Positions 23,146-34,251 of a stretch of 64,000 bases of DNA are shown piece by piece (positions within the stretch are counted from its first letter, which is position 1; each line of letters begins with the position of its first letter). The stretch spans positions 2,170,001-2,234,000 of the forward strand of contig CP085830.1 in assembly GCA_020809705.1 (NCBI GenBank), in the 5' to 3' direction. A model generated the notes under the pieces. The model saw only the letters and a program-made list of their open reading frames with translations. It made no database searches and was not told the DNA's origin. Made by a program: the position numbers and the translations under genes. The DNA is from Calonectria ilicicola (Eukaryota > Ascomycota > Sordariomycetes > Hypocreales > Nectriaceae).

Positions 23146-24579
23146 AGAGGATAGACAAGCGTGTGTCGGGCGAACAAGAATAGTAGCAGGTCCTGTTCTC
23201 GCATGTCCCCCCAGCAAGCCATACCCGCTCGGGCCTAGCTCTGAAGTCTTTAGCCTTAGCCTCTGTGTGCCAAGCGCCGTTGCGCCTACAGCGAGACGTG
23301 GTGGGGGGTTTTCCTTTTAGTGCCGTGTGTTTTGCACCGACGCCCTCCCCCACCTTTTTCCCTGTTGTCTCCCGCCTTTGCCTCGCCGGACGCCCCCCCT
23401 TCAATGGCCCTTTGGGTGAGCGCAACCCGCGTTTGTGCTGCAAAACAGAAAGCTTATACTCGGGGTGTGGGTAGGGCCCCAAAGGCCGCCGTGGTAGTCT
23501 TCCCTCCCCGGAAGGGGTCAGCAATTCGGACGATGCGGCACCGGGGGAACGGAGAAGCGAGAGCGAGTGATGTGAACGGGGTGGAGCGGCCCCCGGGCCC
23601 AGTGCCTGGCCCAATGCCTGTCCAACACCTACTCCAACGGGCAATCGGTTGGCAGGCGCAACAATACCTCACAGACCGTCCTAGCCTGTCCCGTACCGTC
23701 TGTCAGGGTAAGCAGATGCGCAACGACGGCATTTACGTCGCAACTCATGCAGGTACCTCTTTCGGGTCGGTTTACCGGGGGGGCGCTCGCTGCAACTGTG
23801 GGGAGTCAGCCGAGAAAATGGAAGAGCAATGGAAGGCGGAAGACACGCTACAGGCAGGACACGGACGTTTTTCTCTCTCACACGCTCTACTGCTTTCTCT
23901 TGCGCGCGCGCTCGCGCTCAGCAAGCCTACCTACATACGCCATGCCATGTACACACACCCTCTCACAAGACAAGGGAACACACGGACTGCCTAGGACAAG
24001 GTGAACTCGGGCAAATATCAATTAGGGATCACGGACCGGTCAAATTATACAAGAAAACCCAAGAACAGAAAAAAGATTACGGTTAGGCTCAACACACGGA
24101 TAGCCCGCAACATATATTCCGCGCGAATAGCATGCCAAGTCCAAAGCCTCCCTCCCCAAAACAGCAGCATGTCGGGTTCCATGCACATCGTAATGAGCCC
24201 GCAACGCCCCGAGAGATTCGAGACCGGGGCCCATATGCTCCACGTAGATTGATTACCCAGGGGTTCCTCAAGGCTCTTTCTGCCTGCCACGGCGAGAGCC
24301 ACTAATTAGCTGTGTCACGGTTATGAACCTATAAAGTAAAAAAGAAGAAAAAAAAGCAGAGAGAACCCCAGTCCCAACCTCCCCCCGATCCCCACTGTTA
24401 CATGTTGCTTGCGCACTCTCTCAGCAGTAGCCCCCTCTCTGATATACATATACAATGTATAATACTCCTAGTATTATCGTATCGCGTTGAGACAACCCCG
24501 GCGCAAGGGTTCACACCGGTGACCAGGGGCTTGTTCCGGGGAAGGGGCCCTGTGTGCCCCGATGAAAGGCGGCGGCCGC

Positions 24580-24719
24580 GGGAAGCAGAAAGCGGAGAGG
24601 AGAGGAGAAGACTGGAGAGGAGGGTAGCGAAAGAGAGAGAGAGAGAGATAGGAAAGCGGAGAGAGCGTGCGAGAGAGAGAGCGAGTGAGAGGGAGCGGGA
24701 GGGAGGGAGGGGGGCAGGA
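24580..24719. repeat. purine (GA)-rich tract
   Basis: About 140 nt are almost entirely G and A on the plus strand, including (GA)7-type runs and GGGA repeats. Such asymmetric purine tracts can form triplex DNA. No coding potential is seen. Confidence 0.85.
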
Positions 24720-25140
24720 TGGAGGTTGCGCTGGCCAGCTTGACTGGCTGAATGGTTGGTTGGTCTGGGCCTATGGGGCATGCGGCCTGTACGATCCTGC
24801 GCGAAATAGCAGACCCAACATGAAGTTTGTTATTACTACTGATGTCCGTCGTTGGTTTCGGCAGTTGGCTGGGACGAGAGGGGGACCGCATCTCTGGGCT
24901 GTGGTTGGCCATGGAGGTGTCGGCTGTGACGGAGGCTAGCCCGAGACTTGACTTTGGCCATCCGCGTCATTGTATCGCGCTGTGCCGCCGCCTTGCGTGG
25001 TTTGGTCTGTTACAGGCTCGTCGGATTGCAGCAAGGCATGCGCATACGACACTTTGAAACCTGTCCGGCCTTGTCGATCTTTGGTTGGGCAATTGACACA
25101 CGACCACACGTAAAGCGCAGCCAGCTGCTGCGGGCTGTCA

Positions 25141-25164
25141 GACGACGACGACGACGACGACGAC
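25141..25164. repeat. (GAC)8 microsatellite
   Basis: Eight perfect GAC triplets are followed by copies of TGCACGAC. It lies outside any supported reading frame. Confidence 0.9.
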
Positions 25165-25731
25165 TGCACGACACTGCACGACTGCGAAACTGCACACCTC
25201 CTCCTCCTCCTTCCTTCCATACATGACATGGCTGCGCTGTACGTGGTAATCCTAGAGTAGAATAGTGTCTTGGGCTCAATGGCAAGTGAGCCTGCACGCT
25301 CGGGTTAGGTCTGACCGACTTCTTTCATCTCTACTGGCTGTTGGTTGTTGGCGTTGGGGGTTCGGAGTCTTCCGAGGGTGGAAAAAAAAGCACGGGATAC
25401 AGCAGCTTGCTCGGGTCCAGCAATTGACCAACCTGCGTGGTTGAAACCATTGGGTTCCCGCTCCTAGTCTTCCCAACAGTCACATTCTCACGCTGCACCG
25501 TGACCGACATTGCACACCGACGGCGAAAAAAAAGCCACTACCTATCATTTTCTTCCTGTTAATTTACTTGATTATTTTTTATTTTTTTATTTTTTATTTT
25601 ATTTTTTCTCCCAATTCAACCACATGTCTCTTTTCCACTCGTTCGCACCCCGGTGCCCCAAGCCCCCCCGCCAAGTCTCTCGTGCGTTCTAAGGTGTAGA
25701 CTTTTTTTTCTCCTCTCTTTCCGCCGTCATC

Positions 25732-25929
25732 ATGACCAATTCACAGCCTCGCGCACCCCCTCTTTACTTTTCAAGTCCCCACTCGCCGCCACCGAGGCGG
25801 GTTTACCGACAGACACCGGTAGCGCTGTCTGGGAAAGCTACCTTGATCCGCTGGCTGGTGACGGAATACATGACACACCGCGCCAACTTTGTCACCCAAC
25901 CCAGTTGTAAGAGGGGTAAAAGTGAATAA
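25732..25929 (+). CDS. possible small ORF (65 codons), unknown
   Basis: An ATG at 25732 follows about 170 nt of T/C-rich sequence of the kind seen before many fungal starts. The frame encodes MTNSQPRAPPLYFSS... and then a more protein-like stretch, TPVALSGKATLIRWLVTEY, before a stop at 25929. A plausible splice donor (GTAAGA) lies near the end, at about 25,907, so it might be a first exon. I recognise no family and could not find a convincing downstream exon. It is listed as the best coding candidate in the desert, with low confidence. Confidence 0.22.
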   Translation: MTNSQPRAPPLYFSSPHSPPPRRVYRQTPVALSGKATLIRWLVTEYMTHRANFVTQPSCKRGKSE

Positions 25930-27774
25930 AATACATTTAATGGACAGTGATCAGGTACATAATTGGCTGAAATAAGTAAAACCAGGGTGTAATTGTACTG
26001 TCTTGTGGTGCGAATATCTAATTTTTTGCTTCTTAATTCTTTTTTCTTACTCTGTTGTTGGATCTCTTGGTTTGATTCTATAGTGGTAGTGTGCCGTGTT
26101 TTTTTGTCACCCTTGGATTTAGCAAACAGCTTACCACCTAAACAAGAAACAACATCAGCCATTGGATTCTTGGACTCAACAACACGCCCCTCCCCTTGAG
26201 AACCCAATTCGACCCCGCGGCCAAGAGCTCAAAATGCAGTTCATGTCACCCTGCCCAATCGTCAATTTTTCTTGCCAATGGCAGCCCCTGGCTTGAAAAT
26301 TCCGGATCGATGAAGTCCAGGGAGGGGTCGAGGGGAAGGGGGGATGGGTGATGGGGGGGCAATCGCGGCGTCGATCACATTGCAACTCAACGATGCAACG
26401 CTGCGCGAGTGCGGCTGACGACATGGCAAATCGCAACCTTTCCCTCAATCGCAACACGGGATGGAAAATGACGATGGCAAAAATGGGGCCCGGTGGCGCC
26501 CAAACCGCCCCCCCCATGTACGAGACTTGCCCAAAGGGCGCGACACCATCACCATCCATCACCGCAGCTTGGAGACTCAGCCAGCCTGATGTCGCCGTCG
26601 ATCTGCCTGCCTGTCGCACACACACACCGATCGTCGGGCATCAATTCCAACCAACCATCCACCACCATCTGGGAGCTGAGGGGTCCTGGCCCTGGCCCTG
26701 GCTCCCGTTATCCCTTGTCGAGCTGGAGATGGCGGCACCCGTTTTTGTCGAGATGCTTCTACATTGCTTTTTTTCTTCTTCCTTTTTCCTCCTGACCAAT
26801 TGGCCCTCTCTGTCCTCGCTTGACCGACTTGTCCTTTTTTGTTCTTTTCCTCCTCGCCAGTTGCCAACTTGTCCATCTTCCCTCCTCCACTCTCGCTTGC
26901 ACATGGACGAAGCGCAACCGAGATACCCGGCAAAATCAGCCGCCCCATCAATCCCCTGCAATGAGAGATATCCATCTCAGCCTCCCCCATCTGCGCCTTC
27001 TTTCACCATGGCTGAGTTCGCTTACTGTGTCAAGAAAGACAGAAAGGAGAACAGAAGCAAAACACAACGCCACAACGGGGGTTTCACCCCCTTGCCCTGC
27101 GCCGGTGCGATGGCCCGCAGCAGTAGTGCGCGGGGCCGTCTTCTAAGTCCCGGCAGCGTGGGTGTTGGTAACCAATGAAGAATTCGATAAGCGAGGGGTG
27201 TTTGCCATGGCTTTTACCCTGGTTTACGCTCTTCCATTAGGTCGCCCGAGTTGCAAAGTGTCAAAAAGATGCCGATGTGGGAACCGGTTGTGTGCTCCGC
27301 CGTCTTGTTTTTGACACCTGTCTCTGATGTTCCGTGCCTGGCCCGCCGTGTGTCTCTGATTTGCGGCATGGCAAAGTGACCCAATCATGTGCGGTCCAAA
27401 TTAGAAAAAAAAAGTGATGCTGTAGTTCCTGAAAGATCACTTTCCGTATCGAGACTATTCTCGTACCCTTGGCCTGCATCTACCTGGTTTCGTCAAGCCC
27501 CCAGGCTGTGAACAAGGGACATCAGCATTTCAAGGGTGCAAATATGATAGATCACATGTGACTATAAGCACACCCTGAGAACAACTTGGGGAGCCAAAAA
27601 GGTTGCAGGCTAAGCAAGACCAACATGACAGGAATATTACCGCCGAAACAAAATCGCCTCGACCGTCGTATCACACACAGGTGTTGGTGGGCGGCACTGA
27701 CCAAAATGAAGCAATTTACGACCTGCAGGATGTTGGCCCTGTCAAGGCTTGTGGGTTTTTCTTTTTCCTTTTTT

Positions 27775-27797
27775 TGCGTGTGTGTGTGTGTGTGTGC
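27775..27797. repeat. (TG)n tract
   Basis: A TG run of about 23 nt lies inside the gene desert, preceded by a poly-T stretch. Confidence 0.88.
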
Positions 27798-28911
27798 TCC
27801 ACGCCTCCTTTGTACCCCAGAGGACGATCCTGTCAATCGTTCGCCCTGTCTCACTGGTTGTGATGTATCATGTTAGCGAGGAGCGGGTGGCTTGCACATC
27901 GCCAACCCTTGGGACGGAACCCACCAATTGAGCATTGACTGCACTAGATTCCATGCCTCCTTTTCAAGCGAGGCTCTCGATCAAGGCGCCATGACGAAAA
28001 CAAGCTGCATCATGACGCCCGTGACCTCGGTTCCCTCTCCCACTGATACAAGGAGCCGTCTGAGAGAAGCAAGTCTGAAGCTCCCCCACGTTGGCGCTAC
28101 AGGGGTTTCTTGAAGTTGTGACAAAAGCCGGGGCCCTGTCCTGACTCGCGAGATTGCCTCATTCGGCTATTGGGCCAGCGCCATGCCCAGACTATTCGTA
28201 ACGCATCTGGGATCTTCGCTTTTTTGAGGCGCCGGCTATCTGGCTCTCGGCCCCGGGTGTGCTCGTGGGGCATCCAGCGCCGAGACGGACCTTTGTGGAG
28301 CTGACCGGGCATCTGAGAGCCGACCCAAGGCGATGCAGCTGTTCGTCGTTTGCCTTTTTTTAGCAAGCATGCCAGCCACATTGGAGGCAATAATGGCGCC
28401 GAGTAACCTGTCAAGTCAAACGAAGCGAAAGATTGCGGAGGCTTCCCACCCCCGTACAGTAGTCGAGACAACAAAGACCATTCGTCGCCATGAGTGATAA
28501 TTTTCTTTTCCCTGCGCCCCTGTGACCTGCCCGATTTCTCCTTTGCTTTTCTTGCACAATCGTGCCCCCCCTCTCCTAAATTGCTCTGCTACGCCTCAAG
28601 CCCGCAGTTTGTGGCCTTGATTTGACATGATAGATTACGAGCTGAGGTTGGCCCTTGACGCCCCCTCCCCCGGCGATGTTCCGCGCTCAAAGTGCAGTGT
28701 GGCCATGTGCCAGAATGGGCAAGACACGACATGGTATTGCTGCATCTCTCCAGCTGCTCTGAGCGCCCACTGTCTCAGCCACGCCCGCTGCCATCCCGCA
28801 TGAATTTAGACTGCCGTGACGGTGCGTTGATGCTAATCCCGAGAAACGCACCGATGTGGGCTGCATGACTTGTCGAAACAAGCCCATCAGCCATGACGAC
28901 AGCACGCCAAC

Positions 28912-28938
28912 CACACACACGCATACACATACACACAC
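28912..28938. repeat. (CA/TA)n tract
   Basis: These 27 nt are strictly alternating pyrimidine-purine: CA repeats with interspersed GCATA and CATA. Confidence 0.88.
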
Positions 28939-29137
28939 CTTAAAAAGATATGGGACCTGTCTCACATACTATTTTTCAGCAGGGGAAGCCTGACTTAGAA
29001 TCGTACGGTTTTTTTGCTTCTGCGGCTCCTTTTGCCCTGTTTCCTTTCTTCTTCTTGGTCAGATCCGGCGGGCAGGTGGGTTCTTTTTGGGGGGTTTGCT
29101 TTTGAAGGAGACACAGAGAGGGGGACGAGGGAGGGAT

Positions 29138-29164
29138 GCGACACACACACTCGCACACACACAC
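29138..29164. repeat. (AC)n tract
   Basis: Two AC runs are separated by TCGC. It is another dinucleotide tract in the desert. Confidence 0.88.
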
Positions 29165-29413
29165 CGCCTGCAGCATCGATTCTCCCGCCGGCAGATGGGA
29201 AGGACGGGATCACTTGCCCGGGTTGAATCGGCATGGTCGGGGATCGCAAACAGAAAGTGAGGCTTGGTGAGATCGGCGGAGAGATGGACACTAGGCTGGT
29301 CCCGAGCGGTCGGGACTCTGCTCTACGGCTGCTATCCTTGTCCCTGAAAGCGACAAGCTGACAGGCGGGGTTGAGCCCGCTGAAGGAGGGGGGGGATGGG
29401 AGGGAGGAGAGGG

Positions 29414-29445
29414 AGACAGGCAGAGACAGAGACAGAGACAGAGAG
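29414..29445. repeat. (GACAGA)n hexamer repeat
   Basis: Several tandem GACAGA-like hexamers continue into a GA-rich purine tract up to about 29,460. Confidence 0.85.
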
Positions 29446-30030
29446 AGTAAGAGAGAGAGGGCGTCATGGTCATGGTGGCGTTGGTCACGTTTGGGTGTCT
29501 TCTTTTGTTTTTTCTTGTTCCTTGTTTTGTTTCGGTGGTGAGATACATCTGGCTGGCTGGATGCAACATTGAGTGAATGCGGCAGTGATTGTCTCGCGGG
29601 GGTTGAATCGAGGCGTTCGAGCTGTGCGACGACGCCCTTTTTGCCCCCCGCGCCCCCGGGGCTGTCGAGGTGTCACTGAAGGATTTGAGGAGGCGTTCGT
29701 GATGCCTGACGTGATGTACTCGCTCAGCGCGCGCCAGATAAGCCGAGTCAAGCCTTGCCTTGCCTTGCATTGACTCAACTGAGCTGGTTAATGCGCGGTT
29801 TTTTTTCAGCTGGATCAATACGCTTATTCGGCCGGTTCGTTGTTGTTTTTGCGCGCCGGGAGGGGCCGACATATGTCGGAGCCTATTGCGGCTGACAACA
29901 CACACTCTGGGCGTGTGATGTATGTGTGTGTGGGTGGATGGCCAAGTAAGTATATGCCCCCCAAAGTTGCGGCTGCTGCTGCGTGGGCGGAATTTACATA
30001 GCATGACCCTGTCACTATAGCACTCCCACA

Positions 30031-31914
30031 TCCAACACTAGTGCTCCTCTCCTAGCCAGCCAGTCTTTGTAGGAGGGGTCGAGGCAGCGACAGCAGTAGC
30101 AGTCGTTGTAGTATTAGTCGTGATAGATGTGGAAAGTAGCAATGCCCTTTGGATGGGGATTTCTAGGAGCTGTGAGGACGTGTAGTGCGATATGTAACCG
30201 TCATGGATTGCCCCCAACTGACATCCATACTCCAAAAGGATAAGGCAAAGCTGAGTCGAATTATATCGAATTGAACTATTGCGATATTTGAGATATTTAC
30301 GGCGTGCTCATATCTAAAATAAGTCATCCATGTGTCTGCCGGCCTTGAAACATTGCGTGCGAGACGTGAACTTGTCGTTTGTGTTAGAAATATGTCACTA
30401 TCATGTCCACTTCAACGTGCATCCACTCTTACTGCTTTCCAAGATAATCTCCTCGCCAACTACAACACCTCTTCTATTTTTTAATTGTTTTAAATCTTAA
30501 ATCGCATTGCGAGCTTGGCCTGGTAAACCAAAGAGTCCCACTGAGCGTTAGTAGTAGTGCGTGTATTTACCACTTCAAACTCGGCCCCACAAACTTCGAT
30601 TTACACAGAATCTCCTAGTTCGCAACAGTACGAACAGTACAAACAATCAAAATTACAGTTTGACCTGTTATTTGTACCATATTCATAGTGCGTAGGGTTG
30701 TAAAACCAAGATTCAAAGTTCCGAGTCAGACCCTCTGGACCAGGATTCGACTTGCTTGGCTGAGTTGGATGCAAAATACATGATGTGCAGGCGGATCTGG
30801 AAATACTACGTTCGTCATGAAGTTTGAACTAGAAAATAGTTTGAATGGAAAAGGACGGATTGGAAAAATTAGAGGAAAATAAATTATCCAGACAGCTTTG
30901 ATGCCAATGTACAATAATATAACATTAGACTTCTATATTCTTCATCTTGCATACCTACCTCTCTCATCGTACTAGCAGATCAGAGAAAGGTGTGTTATGG
31001 CATATTCTTTCTATCATCTACATCATTACGTTACATGAAAATACATTCCAACTACCTTTCATGCCTTCCCCGTCGTAGTTCGCTTAGTTGAGGCATACCG
31101 TCGAGTGTATCAACACGTCGTCGCACTCGATGGGAAAGGAGGAAAGTCTCCAAAACAAGTCAAGAGGGCGAGAGATTTACTAGGGCCATAGGGGTTTTGT
31201 AAAACTAATCAAATAATTGATCCAAGATGTAGAACCTTGAAAAAAATACATGGCGTTATGCCTGGATCTTGTTTAGCATCTATCGGCACCTGAACCAAAC
31301 TTCTCAACTTGGCCGTATATTTGCACCCGCATCGATCTTAGTGTTACGTGCTGTCATGTACCTAGAGGAATTAAAGCTAGAAAAAACACTAGAGTGGACA
31401 ATGTTGTTTAAGCTTTTTGATATGGTGGAAGGTGGTTGGCTAATCTAAGCTGCAACTCTTGAGACGTGTAGTTTCTAGGCGAATATGGCCATGTACCTGT
31501 TGAGAACGCTATTACATGGAGGTCCAAAAAACATCGCAAACATGAAGCTTCCGATACACCTGGTATAGTCCTAAAGCATTCCCTCTAACTGCTCCGACCT
31601 GCGTTAAAGTAGAGTTCAACAAGACCCCTGAAAGGGTAAATCAGCAACAGAGCCAAAAACACGGCATTCAATCCGGGATCAGGAACCAAAATACTGCGAG
31701 CGAGCCCGCGCAAAAACCATGTTCAGGGCAACATGTCGTATGCCGAATGCGTGAATTCATAATCATGATGGTGCTAAATTCGCCAGGTGATTCCGTACAC
31801 CAGTTCCTGGTCCTTCTATCTCGACCACACATGCCATCATCTCCTGGAAGGATACAAGCTGTATCTTCCAGTTTCCTATCTCGTGAAGCGATTTTTGATT
31901 TAGTAGATATCCGA
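30031..31914. other. A+T-richer intergenic stretch downstream of calcineurin B
   Basis: About 1.9 kb with no supportable gene. From about 30,240 the composition shifts to A+T-rich, similar to 1,530-3,180. The end nearest 31,914 should contain the 3' UTR of calcineurin B. No open frame shows family features. Confidence 0.55.
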
Positions 31915-32800
31915 TTAGAACTGGTCTGCGAGTTGCGTGTTAGCAACATGACTATTGACTTTTCGAACGTCGAGTCTTCATGAGGGGAGCTTCCTATCTC
32001 CCCACCCCAACAGAGACAACGCGAAAACGGAAATCTTGACTTACCAACAGTCATGCTCATGCTGATATCAGTGTTCTCGACCATCTTGGTAAACTCCTCG
32101 AAGCTAATCTTGCCGTCCTTGTCGAGATCGGCCTCCATAATGGTCTTGTCGACAATCTGCTGGAGCTGCTGGTCCTTAAGGTTGCTGCCAACCATCATCT
32201 TGAGAACAATGAAAAGCTCGCCGTTGCTAATGTAGCCATCACGGTCAATGTCGTAGACCTTGAAAGCAAACTGCAGCTTCTGCTCCTTGTTGCCCTTGGC
32301 GCTGAAGGCGCTCAGGCCTGTCACGAACTCTTGGAAGTCGACATCACCACCGCCATCTTCGTCGAAAATAGCAATCATTCTACTGCCGTGTTAGTTGCGC
32401 TCGGTTCGATCGCGTTTATATTGGGTTCAAGGACGAACGCACCGTGTGGCAAGAGGGTTGGAGGAGATCTGGGGAAGACTGAGAAACTCATCACGCTCGA
32501 TCGTGCCGGAGTTGTCCTAACAACATCAAGTTTAGCAAGACTAGTCCTTATCATGTACAGCCTCGATATGACCAGGCTTCAAGTAAGCCTAGCATTAGCA
32601 AATAGGGGTTGCGCACCTTGTCCAGCTTCATGAAGCGTTTTCGCAAGCGGTCAACTTCCTCTCGATCGACTATGCAACTGTCTCAGCATGCGGGGAACTC
32701 CCCGAAACAAACACTAGGGCCTGGGAACGGGCATCGCGGGCTGCTCACAGTTAGACCCTTGGACAATGTTGTCCAGGACTGCGCTGGTGGTGTTGCCCAT
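31915..32800 (-). CDS. CNB1: calcineurin regulatory subunit B
   Basis: Five minus-strand exons, 32800-32749, 32669-32617, 32516-32443, 32379-32045 and 31925-31915, give 174 residues, exactly the usual length. The protein starts [11 protein letters not shown], a consensus N-myristoylation site. It then has four EF hands: around [43 protein letters not shown] and [14 protein letters not shown]. The final exon has 11 nt and encodes the end of the conserved MTVDQF terminus. Calcineurin B binds calcium and activates the catalytic subunit CnaA, the phosphatase acting on Crz1-type factors. It controls growth, stress and virulence traits in fungi. The gene is divergent from EPL1; downstream lies the desert. 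Confidence 0.97.
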
Positions 32801-34251
32801 GGTGGCGGATTAGAGGCTCGTAGATTCGAGGTTGAGGATAGCCTATGCGGGAGCTGACTCCGCTATGATCGAGTTGTGTGCGGGTGGAGGGAGCGGTCGG
32901 CAGTGGACTCGCGGGAGGATCGTTCGTAGTTCGTGGGAAAGGAAAGGTTTGGAGTTCGTGATAAGGCTGAATTTCGAATGCCCCCGTCCCGCCTAAGCAA
33001 CTGCGGCTGGCTGTGTATGGCTGGCCAAAAGGGGATTGAGATGAGAAACCGTAATGGCGGAGGGGTAATACGTAACGGTGCCCGCTGGATGACAAAACGG
33101 AGTGAGAAAGGAGTCTTGGGCACGTGCCATTCAGAAGGGGTTACGGTGGCCGTTTCGGGGATTATGTAAAACGGAGGAGAGCAGGAGAAGCTAAAACGGA
33201 ATGGCGCCATCAAAACGGTGTTATTGGCGATGCCGTGATATACTTTATCTTTGCATCCTCAGTCGGCTTGTTCCATCAAATAAAATAAAAAAAGCGAGAC
33301 CAAAAAAAATATTTATTCCTTAATCTAGCATTTTTCTAGAAGCTCCATCCACTTTGCATGCAGGTCTACAACCTAAACACCCATGATGCGGCTGTACTCC
33401 TCCGATGCACCGTGATCTAGGTACTAACCTAACTATAGCGACGTCAACGTGTGGTCGGAATCGGTGTTTTGCTGATCCGAACACCAACGAGCCAGGTTGC
33501 CTGGGCAGTTTGGTGTGATTTGTGATTGATTATGCATCTTGTGCCTGCGCGCGAACCAGTGCACAACGAGACAGGGAGTCGCTAACTGTAAGCGTCATTA
33601 ATCCCCGCTAAAACCGCGCTGAGCTTCCAGTAACGCTCAGCGAGGAGCAGGTGCAGCTTAGGCCTAATTAGGCGGGTGCTGGGTGCTCCAGGCTGCCTGC
33701 GCTGAGTCGCGCACCCACTGGCTGTTGCATTTTCAGCTGCTCTTGCCTAGCGGTACTTTGCCATCCCACTAATTTTTGGTGTGCGGCCAGGTACCTCACC
33801 TGGAGGCCTTACAGGCTTGGCCACCCAGCAAAAAAGGCTCTTGCCCCCCCCAGGAGGAAGAAGAAAAAAAAAAGGAGACGCTGGTCCGGGCGCGTCGGTA
33901 CCTTACACGCAAAAAATAGCGTGCAAGTGACTTTACCCCCTCCCCCCAGCACGGGTCATCTCCGCAGCACCGCTGTGAATTTTTTACGATTACGGTTTGG
34001 GCACGCTGCGCTGCACTTCTCCTCTCACTCGGCGCCCTTGCAAACCCAGGCGAAAAATCTTCGCGCGGCAAAACAAACCCCAACGTCACCCCATCGAGCC
34101 CGACCACGTTGCCATCGAAAAAGGGCTTCCACAGGGCCTTTTACATCCCAAAAACTTCGGTTTCGATCAAAAAGCCCTCGTTTTATGACTTGATCGCTTT
34201 TTCTAGCGGTTTTTCCGCCGCCTTTGCGCATTTCGTCCCCGCCCCTGCACC
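32801..34251. promoter_or_regulatory. divergent promoter region CNB1 / EPL1
   Basis: These 1.45 kb lie between two outward-facing starts. No gene is supported. An 8-bp inverted repeat (CGCTGAGC / GCTCAGCG) sits at 33617-33642. The last 200 bp before EPL1 are C-rich leader-like sequence. I claim no factor-specific site. Confidence 0.55.

Larger units (their letters stand above)
20413..30030. other. gene desert between convergent genes, microsatellite-rich
   Basis: About 9.6 kb with no supportable protein gene, between the 3' end of the unknown gene and the 3' side of calcineurin B. The longest open frames (up to 276 codons) are Ser/Pro/Arg-rich translations of skewed sequence, overlap each other on both strands, and have no family features. 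The region holds many (TG/CA)n runs, purine and pyrimidine tracts, and poly-T runs. One better-looking short frame starts at 25,732. Convergent spacers elsewhere in this window are 0.3-1.1 kb, so non-coding transcripts or an unrecognised fast-evolving gene remain possible. Confidence 0.6.

Noticed and set aside
22826..23644. 272-codon minus-strand frame in the desert
   Set aside because: It overlaps a long plus-strand frame, has low-complexity Arg/Pro/Ser content, and contains the heptamer repeat; no domain is visible.
26348..27178. 276-codon plus-strand frame in the desert
   Set aside because: Its codon use is unlike the neighbouring genes, it contains poly-pyrimidine-derived Phe/Ser/Leu runs and no motif, and overlapping frames exist on the other strand.
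29291..30031. 246-codon minus-strand frame
   Set aside because: It is driven by GACAGA and CA repeats that translate to Leu-Cys and Thr-His runs, so it is not a credible protein.
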